DNA of 64,000 nucleotides, taken from positions 1 through 64,000 of the forward strand of contig SVFN01000013.1 of assembly GCA_015056815.1 (NCBI GenBank), written 5' to 3'. The translations under genes and the position numbers were made by a program. Source of the stretch: Lachnospiraceae bacterium (lineage in GTDB: Bacteria > Bacillota > Clostridia > Lachnospirales > Lachnospiraceae). The number at the start of each line of letters is the position of its first letter. Positions within the stretch are counted from its first letter, which is position 1. The notes beneath the pieces were generated by a model. The model saw only the letters and a list, made by a program, of their open reading frames with translations, did no database searches and was not told where the DNA came from. Shown in pieces: positions 28,342 through 36,335 of this stretch.

Positions 28342-29366
28342 TTTGAAACCTCCTGTTTTTTTAATACTTTTACGGTATTTCCCTCTAAAACTCTACCTTC
28401 GATCATGATCTGTTCTGCCAGATACGTCCTCGGATTCTCAATGGCATCCACCAGCTTCCTGACTGACCGGATGCCCAGTTCCTGTGTATTCTGATGATAC
28501 GTTGTAAGTTTCGGGCTGAAGGACTGTGCGATCCGGATTCCGTCATATCCCACAACACTGATATCTTCAGGTATGCGTATATTACGTTCTCCCAACACCT
28601 GTCTTCCTCCTATATACGAGAAATCATCAGGATAAAGAATAGCTGTCGGCGGTATTTCAAGATCCAGCAGTTTTCTGGTGGCTTCACGACTAAGTTCTAT
28701 GTCATGGTACCGTGCTTTCATCAGGTACTCCGCCGGAATCTCAACTCCCGCTTCCTCGCAGGCTCTGTGAAATCCTGCCAGCCGTTTATCTGTAACAGAT
28801 GTCGCCTCACCGTGTATAAATGCAATACGGGTGTGGCCACAATCCAAAAGGTACTTAGTTAAATGATATTCGCCTTCCACATTATCCGACATCACACTGC
28901 TTTGTCCATTGTACATAAAGTCGATACTCACGATCGGTATCTCGCTGTAGGCAAGCTCCTGAACCGCTTTGGAACGAAAGTCCACACTCGCGATCAGGAC
29001 TCCGTCGCATCTGCGATAACGGGCATGTTCCAAAAAGGAAGTCTTTTTGCCGCCGATGTTCTGGCTGATGAAGGTAATATCATATCCCAATCGTTCCGCT
29101 TCGGATTTGGCACTGTTTAAAATCTCCGAAAAATACTCATGGGTAAGTCCGCATGCTGTCTCATCGATAAACAGAACCCCGATATTATGGGACATTCTCG
29201 TTTTTAATTGTCTCGCTGCCGCGTTCGGCTGATAATGAAGCTGCTCAGCCATCTCCCTGATGCGCTTAACCGTCTCTTCGCTCACATCACGGTAACCGTT
29301 TAATGCCTTGCTTACCGTACCGACCGAAACGCCACACGCTTCCGAAATATCCTTAATCGTAACCAT
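28338..29366 (-). CDS. LacI-family transcriptional regulator of the cello-oligosaccharide locus
   Basis: A LacI/GalR repressor, 342 residues. The N-terminal HTH and hinge (VTIKDISEACGVSVGTVSKALNG to NAAARQL, residues 2-53) precede a periplasmic-binding-like sensor domain. The start at 29366 follows GGAGGAGATTCCA. It is the first gene of the importer operon. A 14-bp near-palindrome CGAAAACGTATTCG lies in its own promoter spacer and again between the -10 and start of the divergent cellobiose phosphorylase gene, so it most likely represses both. Cellobiose or a longer cellodextrin is the likely inducer. Confidence 0.92.
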   Translation of the reverse strand: MVTIKDISEACGVSVGTVSKALNGYRDVSEETVKRIREMAEQLHYQPNAAARQLKTRMSHNIGVLFIDETACGLTHEYFSEILNSAKSEAERLGYDITFISQNIGGKKTSFLEHARYRRCDGVLIASVDFRSKAVQELAYSEIPIVSIDFMYNGQSSVMSDNVEGEYHLTKYLLDCGHTRIAFIHGEATSVTDKRLAGFHRACEEAGVEIPAEYLMKARYHDIELSREATRKLLDLEIPPTAILYPDDFSYIGGRQVLGERNIRIPEDISVVGYDGIRIAQSFSPKLTTYHQNTQELGIRSVRKLVDAIENPRTYLAEQIMIEGRVLEGNTVKVLKKQEVSK

Positions 29367-29400
29367 TGGAATCTCCTCCGAAAAATCACTTGGTTTTTCG

Positions 29401-29414
29401 TGAAATCGTTTTCG
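29401..29414. promoter_or_regulatory. Third LacI-type operator (or cre-like site)
   Basis: TGAAATCGTTTTCG shares the CGAAAACG half-site (reverse strand) with the two stronger operators. It lies just downstream of the predicted lacI transcription start. It also fits 13 of 14 positions of the CcpA cre consensus, so either the local LacI protein or CcpA could bind. Confidence 0.5.
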
Positions 29415-29421
29415 TAACTTT

Positions 29422-29450
29422 ATGATAACCCCCGAAAACGTATTCGTCAA
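29422..29450 (-). promoter_or_regulatory. Promoter of the lacI-importer operon with embedded operator
   Basis: On the minus strand: -35 TTGACG (29445-29450), 17-bp spacer, -10 TATCAT (29422-29427). The operator CGAAAACGTATTCGT (29433-29447) fills the spacer and overlaps the -35, so repressor and polymerase cannot bind together. Confidence 0.8.
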
Positions 29451-29526
29451 TTATCGTTTTTTACCGATTTGATTTTAGTTTTTTTGTACGTTTTGCACAG
29501 TCTTTGTGTTTTGAGTAAATTTCTAT

Positions 29527-29554
29527 TTGATTTTTTGAACATTGTTGTTATAAT
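29527..29554 (+). promoter_or_regulatory. Promoter of the cellobiose phosphorylase gene
   Basis: On the plus strand: -35 TTGATT (29527-29532), 16-bp spacer, perfect -10 TATAAT (29549-29554). The operator at 29570-29584 lies just past the expected transcription start. Confidence 0.75.
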
Positions 29555-29569
29555 GAAGGCACGATATAA

Positions 29570-29584
29570 CGAAAACGTATTCGT
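29570..29584. promoter_or_regulatory. LacI-type operator before cellobiose phosphorylase gene
   Basis: CGAAAACGTATTCGT is identical over 15 bases to the site at 29433-29447 in the lacI promoter. It lies between the -10 and the ribosome binding site of the phosphorylase gene. Confidence 0.78.
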
Positions 29585-29600
29585 AGAATAGGAGGCGCAT

Positions 29601-32036
29601 ATGAAATACGGTTACTTTGATGACAATGCGAGAGAGTATGTCATTACTACGCCGGAAACTCCCCTTCCCTGGATCAATTATTTAGGATGTAAGGATTTTT
29701 TCGGACTGATCTCAAACACTGCGGGCGGTTACGATTTTTATAAAGATGCAAAGCTTCTGCGTCTGACCCGTTACCGTTATAATAATGTTCCATACGATAC
29801 CGGCGGACGTTATTACTATATTAAGGACGGTGATACCGTCTGGAATCCCGGCTGGCAGCCGACACAGACTCCTTTAGATGAATATACCTGCCGCCACGGA
29901 CTTGGTTATTCTGTCCTGACCGGCAAAAAGAACGGGCTGAAGGCCGAGCTTCTTGCATTTGTTCCTTTAAATGATTCCTGTGAGATCAACCGGATCACAT
30001 TAACCAATGAATCCGATTCCGAAAAGAAGATCGATCTTTTCAGTTTTATCGAATTCTGTCTGTGGAACGCAGAAGACGATTCCACGAACTTCCAGCGTAA
30101 CTTCTCCACCGGTGAAGTGGAAGTGATCGAAAGCACTATTTATCATAAGACAGAATACCGCGAAAGAAGAAATCACTTTGCCGTATACTCCGTCAATCGG
30201 CCGATCGCAGGTTTTGACACGGACCGCGCATCCTTTACCGGATTCTATCATGGTCTTCATAACCCGGATGTAGTATTGGAAGGCAAGAGCAAAAACAGCG
30301 TGGCACACGGCTGGGCTCCGGTAGGAAGCCATCACTTGGAGGTAACACTTGGCGCAGGCGAAAGCTACAGTGCTGTCTTTGTACTGGGTTACTGTGAAAA
30401 TCCGGTTGCCGAGAAATTTGAGGCTCTCGGCATTATTAATAAGAAGCCGGCAAATGAGCTTCTTGCAAAATACAAAACCGATGCACAGGTGGACGCAGCC
30501 CTGAAAGAGCTGAAAGATTACTGGAGCGGACTGCTCTCTGTTTACTCTGTCAAGACAGAAAACGAGAAGCTGAACCGCTGTGTCAATATCTGGAACCAGT
30601 ATCAGTGTATGGTCACGTTCAACATGAGCCGTTCTGCCAGCTATTTCGAAAGCGGCATGGGACGCGGCATGGGATTCAGGGATTCTTCCCAGGATCTGCT
30701 TGGTTTCGTACATCTTATTCCGGAACGCGCAAGAGAACGTATTCTGGATATCGCCAATACGCAGTTTGAGGATGGTTCCGCTTATCATCAGTACCAGCCT
30801 CTGACAAAGACCGGCAATCTGGGCGTCGGCTCCGGCTTTAACGATGATCCGCTCTGGCTCATTGCCGGAACAAGCGCATACATCCGCGAGACAGGTGATT
30901 ATTCTATCCTGGACGAGATGTGTGATTTTGACAACAACTCCGAGCTGGCGGCACCTCTGATGGAGCATTTACGCCGCAGCTTTCACTATATCGTGACACA
31001 CAAAGGTCCTCACGAGCTTCCTTTGATCGGACGTGCCGACTGGAATGACTGTCTGAACTTAAACTGCTTCTCCGAAACACCGGGAGAGAGTTTCCAGACA
31101 ACCGGTCCTTCCGAAGGTCCCGTCGCAGAAAGTGTATTTATCGCAGGACTTTTCGTAAAATACGGAAAAGAATATGCAGCACTCTGCAGACACCGCGGAC
31201 TGGAAGACGAAGCAGCAGACTGCGAGAAAGAGATCGCAAAAATGGTGGAAGCCATCGAAACTGCCGGCTGGGACGGAGAATGGTTTGTTCGTGCTTATGA
31301 TGCTTATTCCAATCCCATCGGAAGCCATGTATGCGAAGAAGGACAGATCTTCATCGAGCCGCAGGGAATGTGCGTACTGGGTGGCGTCGGCGTGGACAAC
31401 GGCAAGGCAGTACAGGCGCTTAAGAGTGTGGAGGAAAGACTGGATTCCAAATACGGTATCATGCTCAACCAGCCTGCTTACACCAAATATCATTTAGAGC
31501 TTGGTGAGATTTCTTCTTACCCGCCGGGATATAAAGAGAATGCAGGTATCTTCTGTCACAACAATCCCTGGATTGCCTGTGCGGAGACCATGGTAGGACA
31601 TGGCGATCGTGCCTTTGAAGTATACAAAAAAACGAATCCTGTTTTTCTGGAAGACATCGGTGAAATTCATCGTACGGAGCCTTATGCATATTGCCAGATG
31701 GTTGCCGGTAAAGATGCTCCTACTTTCGGTGAAGGCAAAAACAGCTGGCTGACCGGTACTGCAGCGTGGACTTTTACGACCATCAGCCAGTACATTTTAG
31801 GAATCCATCCTGATTTCGACGGATTGCGCTTAGAGCCCTGTATCCCGAAGGAGGTTTCCGAATATACCGTTACTCGTAAATTCCGTGGCAAAGAGTACCA
31901 CATCACGGTTAAGAATCCTTCCCATGTGGAAAAAGGTGTTGCGAAGTTACTCGTAGACGGAAACGAGATCGCAGGCAATGTGATCGCACCGGAGCTTGGC
32001 GGAAACGACGTGAATGTAGAAGTAATACTCGGTTAG
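29601..32036 (+). CDS. Cellobiose phosphorylase, GH94
   Basis: An 811-residue GH94 phosphorylase, cytoplasmic, matching the usual size of cellobiose phosphorylase (phosphate plus cellobiose gives glucose 1-phosphate plus glucose). The family motif RADWNDCLN lies at residues 478-486, with Asp483 the likely general acid. [27 protein letters not shown] and the C-terminal GTAAWTF segment are typical. The start follows AATAGGAGGCGCAT. The divergent lacI-importer operon and identical operators tie it to cello-oligosaccharide use. A cellodextrin or other disaccharide preference cannot be excluded by sequence alone. Confidence 0.93.
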   Translation: MKYGYFDDNAREYVITTPETPLPWINYLGCKDFFGLISNTAGGYDFYKDAKLLRLTRYRYNNVPYDTGGRYYYIKDGDTVWNPGWQPTQTPLDEYTCRHGLGYSVLTGKKNGLKAELLAFVPLNDSCEINRITLTNESDSEKKIDLFSFIEFCLWNAEDDSTNFQRNFSTGEVEVIESTIYHKTEYRERRNHFAVYSVNRPIAGFDTDRASFTGFYHGLHNPDVVLEGKSKNSVAHGWAPVGSHHLEVTLGAGESYSAVFVLGYCENPVAEKFEALGIINKKPANELLAKYKTDAQVDAALKELKDYWSGLLSVYSVKTENEKLNRCVNIWNQYQCMVTFNMSRSASYFESGMGRGMGFRDSSQDLLGFVHLIPERARERILDIANTQFEDGSAYHQYQPLTKTGNLGVGSGFNDDPLWLIAGTSAYIRETGDYSILDEMCDFDNNSELAAPLMEHLRRSFHYIVTHKGPHELPLIGRADWNDCLNLNCFSETPGESFQTTGPSEGPVAESVFIAGLFVKYGKEYAALCRHRGLEDEAADCEKEIAKMVEAIETAGWDGEWFVRAYDAYSNPIGSHVCEEGQIFIEPQGMCVLGGVGVDNGKAVQALKSVEERLDSKYGIMLNQPAYTKYHLELGEISSYPPGYKENAGIFCHNNPWIACAETMVGHGDRAFEVYKKTNPVFLEDIGEIHRTEPYAYCQMVAGKDAPTFGEGKNSWLTGTAAWTFTTISQYILGIHPDFDGLRLEPCIPKEVSEYTVTRKFRGKEYHITVKNPSHVEKGVAKLLVDGNEIAGNVIAPELGGNDVNVEVILG

Positions 32037-32088
32037 TATATCGTAAATCCTTAGTTCGTTTTCTTTTTTCATTTTCTCCCATAAATAT

Positions 32089-32133
32089 AAAACAGGAAAG
32101 AGGCAGCCGTCAGCGCTGTCTCTTTCCTGTTTT
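32089..32133 (+). terminator. Terminator of the cellobiose phosphorylase gene
   Basis: A 19-bp stem with one mismatch (32089-32107 with 32115-32133, 7-base loop) ends in TTTT on the plus strand. Confidence 0.88.
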
Positions 32134-32153
32134 GCACGGATTTGGATTTTATT

Positions 32154-32182
32154 TTGAATTACCTATGAAGATATGGTATAGT
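32154..32182 (+). promoter_or_regulatory. Promoter of the tetR-type gene
   Basis: On the plus strand: -35 TTGAAT (32154-32159), 17-bp spacer, -10 TATAGT (32177-32182), about 30 bases before the TTG start of the regulator. Confidence 0.7.
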
Positions 32183-32213
32183 TGTGCTATGTGTAAGAAA
32201 GTGAGGGGTTTGT

Positions 32214-32786
32214 TTGAACGAATTGGATGAACGCTACAGTACAGCTGAGGAAGCGATCTATGATGCTTTTTTTCTGGTTCTGAAGGATAAGAGTCTGGAT
32301 AAGGTCACGGTTTCGGACGTGATCAAGAAGGCTGGCATTGTACGGAGCACTTTTTATAATCATTATGAAAATATTCCGGCTCTGGTAGAAGCTGTGGAGG
32401 ATAAGACGATCTGGGATATCTTCCGTCTGATGGAGAGCTTTCATCCCAAAGATGATAAGGATATGTGTCAGTCTTACTTTCTGGCAATCTGCAATTATAC
32501 CCACAAGAATCCGTTTTTAGCCAATCTTCTGCAGAGTCCCAGGGGAGATGTGTTCTTTGAGAAGGCGATTACCATGTTCCACAGGTATGTGACGGATGTC
32601 ACGTCAAATACGCCAAACACCCCGCAGTCCAGGGAACGCTTTTCGTATCTGATCGCCAGCGCGATCGGCAGCACGATCGGCGTTTTGCACAAATGGATCG
32701 CGGAGGATTTTGCATCCCCCGCGGAAACAGTTGCCGAATTACTGGCTCAGGTATTTTTATCCGGCATCCTGCCGTACTTATCCTAA
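32214..32786 (+). CDS. TetR/AcrR-family transcriptional regulator
   Basis: A TetR-family protein, 190 residues. The N-terminal HTH (VTVSDVIKKAGIVRSTFYNHYEN, about residues 31-53) precedes a helical ligand-binding domain of the type seen with DhaS-like regulators. A TTG start at 32214 is used: GTGAGGGG precedes it and no in-frame ATG exists before the HTH. It is convergent with the condensation/carrier/ligase cassette and ends 17 bases from it. Palindromes in front of that cassette (36158-36180, 36224-36256) could be its operators; this is inference. Confidence 0.85.
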   Translation: MNELDERYSTAEEAIYDAFFLVLKDKSLDKVTVSDVIKKAGIVRSTFYNHYENIPALVEAVEDKTIWDIFRLMESFHPKDDKDMCQSYFLAICNYTHKNPFLANLLQSPRGDVFFEKAITMFHRYVTDVTSNTPNTPQSRERFSYLIASAIGSTIGVLHKWIAEDFASPAETVAELLAQVFLSGILPYLS

Positions 32787-32803
32787 TTCCAGTACACCGA
32801 ATA

Positions 32804-34345
32804 TTAATAAACCGGCTCGTCCCGTAATACTTCCTGTCTGAGTATCTTTTTGGTCGCATTGCGGATAAATGGGTTTTGACGGATCACAAGCCCGGTGATC
32901 TGGCGGTAGGTCGGCTGCGTCAGATTATAGTCATCCAGATTTTTCTGCAGTGCCGCCCGGAGTGTTTCCCCGTCCAGTCCTTTTGCTTCCACAAGCTCTT
33001 TCTCCGGATAGATCCTCGCGGTCAGCCCGTTGTTTTCCCCGGTCACGACCACCTCTGCGACAAGTTCAAACAATGCCAGCTTATTCTCAATCTCCTCCGG
33101 CGAAATGTTCTCTCCATTGGATAAGATGATCAGATTTTTCACTCTCCCGTTGATAAACAGATAGCCGTCCTCGTCCAGATAGCCTTTGTCGCCCGTATGG
33201 AGCCAGCCATCCTTTAAGGCATCCTGTGTTTCCTGCGGCATGTTGTAATACCCTTTCATCACACTGGTGCTCTTTACCAGGATCTCACCGTCTTCGAATT
33301 TGATCTGCACATTTTTTAACGGTTTTCCGATGGAGCCTTTCTTATGCTCTTTCTCCGTATTGGAGCTGATGACCGGTGAACATTCCGACATACCATAGCC
33401 TTCCAGAACCTGAATCCCGTATTTTTCAAATTCATCGATATAAAACGGCTCCAGATGCGCTCCTCCGGTAAAGATCGTATGCAGGTTTTCCCCAAATACT
33501 TTTTTCGCCAGAATCTGCGGAGGAACATCCGCTTTGGCACTTGCCAGCTTTTTATAGATCATTTCGATCATAAGCGGCACCATCAGCATAACGCCCGGCT
33601 GAAAGATTGACATATTGCGCACCATGTGCATATAGGAATCATTGACACAGACAGTAGCGCCCAAAGAAAATCCTTTCAGCCAGTCCATGACCAGACAGAA
33701 CGCATGATGGATCGGGAGCACGCTCAGCACCGCTCCTCCGGGCTGCGCTTCATACTCGACATTTTCCACATTCTCAATGAGATTCTTCTGAGTCAGCATA
33801 ACGCCTTTGCTTTTCCCGGTGGTACCGGAAGTGTAGATGATCGTAGCGACATCTTCCGCATCCAAAACAGCAGGTTCCTTCTCATCCCCTTCTGCTCCTT
33901 TCTTTATCAGTTCTAAAAGTGTCCCGTTTTCTTCGTCCGCTTTCTCACTTAGCAGCCAGATCTTTCGCACCTTCGGGCATTTTTCAGAGATCTGCGTCAG
34001 AAGCGCTTTTTCCTTTATCCCCAAAAACAATCCCTCGGAATCAGAGCGGTTTAAAAGATCTGTCAGATCTTCCGCCGGCAGGCCCGCATCCAGCAAAACG
34101 GCTGTATTGTTACCGGTCGTGATGCCCAGATAGCTTTCCATCCATGGTGCACTGCTGGTGCCGATCAGGGCAATGTGTTTTTTGCAAAAGCCTTCGGCAT
34201 TCAGTCCTTTTCGGATATTCCGTATATTCTCACCCAGTTTCTGATAGGTTATCTCGCAGATTTCTTTTTTCTCCAGCCATCTCACGGCGGCAATGTCCGC
34301 ATACTGTTTCTCATTTGCATCCCAAAGCTCTCTGATTGTTTTCAT
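32804..34345 (-). CDS. AMP-dependent acyl/aminoacyl ligase (adenylation enzyme)
   Basis: A 513-residue member of the ANL (adenylate-forming) superfamily. The P-loop-like motif YTSGTTGKSKG is at residues 171-181, with later core motifs YGMSECSP, GWLHTGDKGYLDEDGY and GRVKNLIILSNGENISPEEIE. The C-terminal lobe contains RNATKKILRQ with the catalytic Lys. The start follows GGGAGGACAAG. It should activate a carboxylic acid as the AMP ester and load it onto the carrier protein encoded upstream. Acyl-CoA ligase-like and amino-acid-activating enzymes are not easily separated by eye, so the substrate is open. Confidence 0.87.
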   Translation of the reverse strand: MKTIRELWDANEKQYADIAAVRWLEKKEICEITYQKLGENIRNIRKGLNAEGFCKKHIALIGTSSAPWMESYLGITTGNNTAVLLDAGLPAEDLTDLLNRSDSEGLFLGIKEKALLTQISEKCPKVRKIWLLSEKADEENGTLLELIKKGAEGDEKEPAVLDAEDVATIIYTSGTTGKSKGVMLTQKNLIENVENVEYEAQPGGAVLSVLPIHHAFCLVMDWLKGFSLGATVCVNDSYMHMVRNMSIFQPGVMLMVPLMIEMIYKKLASAKADVPPQILAKKVFGENLHTIFTGGAHLEPFYIDEFEKYGIQVLEGYGMSECSPVISSNTEKEHKKGSIGKPLKNVQIKFEDGEILVKSTSVMKGYYNMPQETQDALKDGWLHTGDKGYLDEDGYLFINGRVKNLIILSNGENISPEEIENKLALFELVAEVVVTGENNGLTARIYPEKELVEAKGLDGETLRAALQKNLDDYNLTQPTYRQITGLVIRQNPFIRNATKKILRQEVLRDEPVY

Positions 34346-34439
34346 CTTGTCCTCCCTACTCTGGCAGACGATTCTGCCAAACTGCTTATTCAGTGTTACT
34401 GCGAATGGTAACACTCCAGTCTGAACCTTTCCTTCAAAC

Positions 34440-34679
34440 TTACGCCTCCTGTAACATGTTTTTTAACATGCCGAATGCATCTCCGATCGTTTTGATCCCA
34501 AGCAGTCTCTCCGGATCCAGTTCCACGTCGAAGGTGTCCTCCAGTTCTCCCAGAAAGGACATAAAATCCAGGGAGCTGAATCCCAGGTCCTCTCGGAATC
34601 TCATGTTATCTGTCATTTTTTCTGCCTCTACTTCACAGTACTGTGCCGCGATCTCTTTAAACTCTAATTCTTTTGCCAT
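34440..34679 (-). CDS. Acyl/peptidyl carrier protein
   Basis: A 79-residue discrete carrier protein. The phosphopantetheine attachment motif is DLGFSSLDF (residues 31-39) with Ser36 in the modified position. It is acidic and four-helical in pattern. The fatty-acid ACP of the cell would be expected in a fab operon; here it lies between a condensation-like gene (34 bases upstream) and an adenylation enzyme gene, pointing to a dedicated secondary role. A hairpin (34392-34399 with 34408-34415) lies between it and the ligase gene. Confidence 0.92.
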   Translation of the reverse strand: MAKELEFKEIAAQYCEVEAEKMTDNMRFREDLGFSSLDFMSFLGELEDTFDVELDPERLLGIKTIGDAFGMLKNMLQEA

Positions 34680-34712
34680 AATCAGTTCCTCCTATTTTTC
34701 GTTCCGGTTCTA

Positions 34713-36098
34713 TCACACCCGCTCTATGATTTCCCCGATCTTTAAATCCGGCTGGGAAATTCCCAAAAACAAAATCCGCATCATATAGTAGTACAATAGC
34801 TCCATATCTTTTTCCTCAAGATGCGCTGTCTGATAATGATAGGAAAAGTTCATGCCGCCGTCCGGCGTGTGTGATACCGTCAGATACATTTTCTTGGTGG
34901 CGGCGCCGTTGGCAAACCATTTGGAATGCTGTCGGATATTTCCCACATAAGGATTTTCCATCTTCACCGGCATCGGCTGATAGGTCAGATAACAGCTTTC
35001 ATAGGTAGTATCATCCGGTGTATGGTAGCGCCTCTTCATCTCCTCTTTGATGTACTGTGGGTCAAAATTGCTGTGCATGTAAATACGGTTCTGCACATTC
35101 TGGATCTCATAAGCTGCCGCCAAAAACTCTGTCTCGGCAGATATCACGGTCCGGCACGGGAACATGATCGTCCGACTGCCACCGGAGGTCCACTCATCAT
35201 GGGTGGAACGTCTGGAAATGAAATTCTCGATCGTGATGTCCTCCTGTCCGTCGTTGACCTTGGACAGATACGTCCGGATCCCAAGCAATAACAGATTGGT
35301 CATGGAAAGCTGATGGTTCATACAAAAATCCATCAATGCCTTCGCTGACTGAGGCTCCAGCTCATAATCCTCCACCGCCACGAACAGTTCCTTCTTTTCG
35401 ATGTCTGCCGCGCGTAGCTTCGGATCATGATGTTTCTTCCTGGATTCCTCCAACACCTCTTTGCCGCGAATGTCAGAATACAAGGGTTCCCCCAACTCAT
35501 CCAGTTGATCGTCCCAGAATTTTTTATCCTTCGCAAAACGTTTCTCATTGTTTGCCTTTTTGAGATCCGACTGTAATACTGTCTCAAAATCTGCCAGATC
35601 AGCCGGATACTGTGCGCCAAATTTGTAATGCGTATATAACTGCATCAGATCGTTTGTCATGACGACCAATCCGCAGGAATCGATCAGCCTGTGATCCATA
35701 TGGATGAAAAAACCGTTATAGCCTTCCGGCAGTTTCAGCATCTTTACCTCGCACAGGGGAATATCATCCCCGTCAAAGGTCTGATACGCCCAGCTCTGCA
35801 TCAGATCATCCGCCTCTTTTAACGTCATACCGGACAGATCCTGAAACGGTATGTCTCTGGCATCGTGCGTGATAAGATATTGCTGTATCTGTCCGTTTTG
35901 ATCCGGTTTCGTAAACTGCAGTCTCATGCAGCCGCTTCTTTCGATCTCCAACTGGATACATTTTTTTAAAAGCCCGAAATCCAGTTCTGTCTGCAGGGAT
36001 GCCACGATACTGACGCCGGATACCTGCTGTGTCCCGTATTCTTTCATCCACTGATAGTGCATGTTCTGTGCTGCCGTCAACGGATACCTGTTTCCCAT
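34713..36098 (-). CDS. Stand-alone condensation-domain-like acyltransferase
   Basis: A 461-residue protein resembling a free-standing NRPS condensation domain (CoA-dependent acyltransferase fold). The active-site motif HHxxxDG appears as DHRLIDS (residues 135-141): the catalytic His136 and Asp140 are kept, the first His and the Gly are changed. The N-terminal segment PLTAAQNMHYQW also fits. The start at 36098 follows AAGGAGGAGGGCTATT; the in-frame extension upstream has no such site. Together with the carrier and AMP-ligase genes it forms a minimal assembly line that could join a carrier-bound acyl group to an amine or alcohol. The product is unknown. Confidence 0.78.
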   Translation of the reverse strand: MGNRYPLTAAQNMHYQWMKEYGTQQVSGVSIVASLQTELDFGLLKKCIQLEIERSGCMRLQFTKPDQNGQIQQYLITHDARDIPFQDLSGMTLKEADDLMQSWAYQTFDGDDIPLCEVKMLKLPEGYNGFFIHMDHRLIDSCGLVVMTNDLMQLYTHYKFGAQYPADLADFETVLQSDLKKANNEKRFAKDKKFWDDQLDELGEPLYSDIRGKEVLEESRKKHHDPKLRAADIEKKELFVAVEDYELEPQSAKALMDFCMNHQLSMTNLLLLGIRTYLSKVNDGQEDITIENFISRRSTHDEWTSGGSRTIMFPCRTVISAETEFLAAAYEIQNVQNRIYMHSNFDPQYIKEEMKRRYHTPDDTTYESCYLTYQPMPVKMENPYVGNIRQHSKWFANGAATKKMYLTVSHTPDGGMNFSYHYQTAHLEEKDMELLYYYMMRILFLGISQPDLKIGEIIERV

Positions 36099-36157
36099 AA
36101 TAGCCCTCCTCCTTCTCGTTGAAACCGTCTTGCTTGTGTTCAAGAGAAAAGCTATCA

Positions 36158-36180
36158 TACTTTTATTTGCTTGAAAAGTA
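36158..36180. promoter_or_regulatory. Inverted repeat before the condensation/carrier/ligase cassette
   Basis: TACTTTT and AAAAGTA face each other across nine bases (reverse strand), about 60 bases before the condensation-like gene and overlapping a possible -10 TATGAT (36154-36159). No good -35 accompanies that -10. It is a candidate operator. Confidence 0.45.
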
Positions 36181-36223
36181 CCCTCGGGACTTAACGGACA
36201 CCTTCTCCTAAATTGACCGAAAC

Positions 36224-36256
36224 ATAACAAACACTTTTGCGGTAAGTGTTTGTTAT
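36224..36256. promoter_or_regulatory. 12-bp inverted repeat upstream of the cassette
   Basis: ATAACAAACACT (36224-36235) and AGTGTTTGTTAT (36245-36256) are perfect arms with a 9-base centre. It sits between the cassette and the terminator of the giant surface-protein gene. It could be a regulator-binding site or part of the cassette promoter region. Confidence 0.5.
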
Positions 36257-36260
36257 ATGG

Positions 36261-36289
36261 AAAAAGGACCGGCTTTTACGCCGATCCTT
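36261..36289 (-). terminator. Terminator of the giant surface-protein gene
   Basis: A 10-bp stem with one mismatch (36264-36273 with 36280-36289) is followed by UUUUU on the minus strand, 47 bases past the stop. Confidence 0.82.
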
Positions 36290-36335
36290 CTATAAAGGGA
36301 CTATGGGAAAGAATGTCGAAACATTCCGTTTAGCC

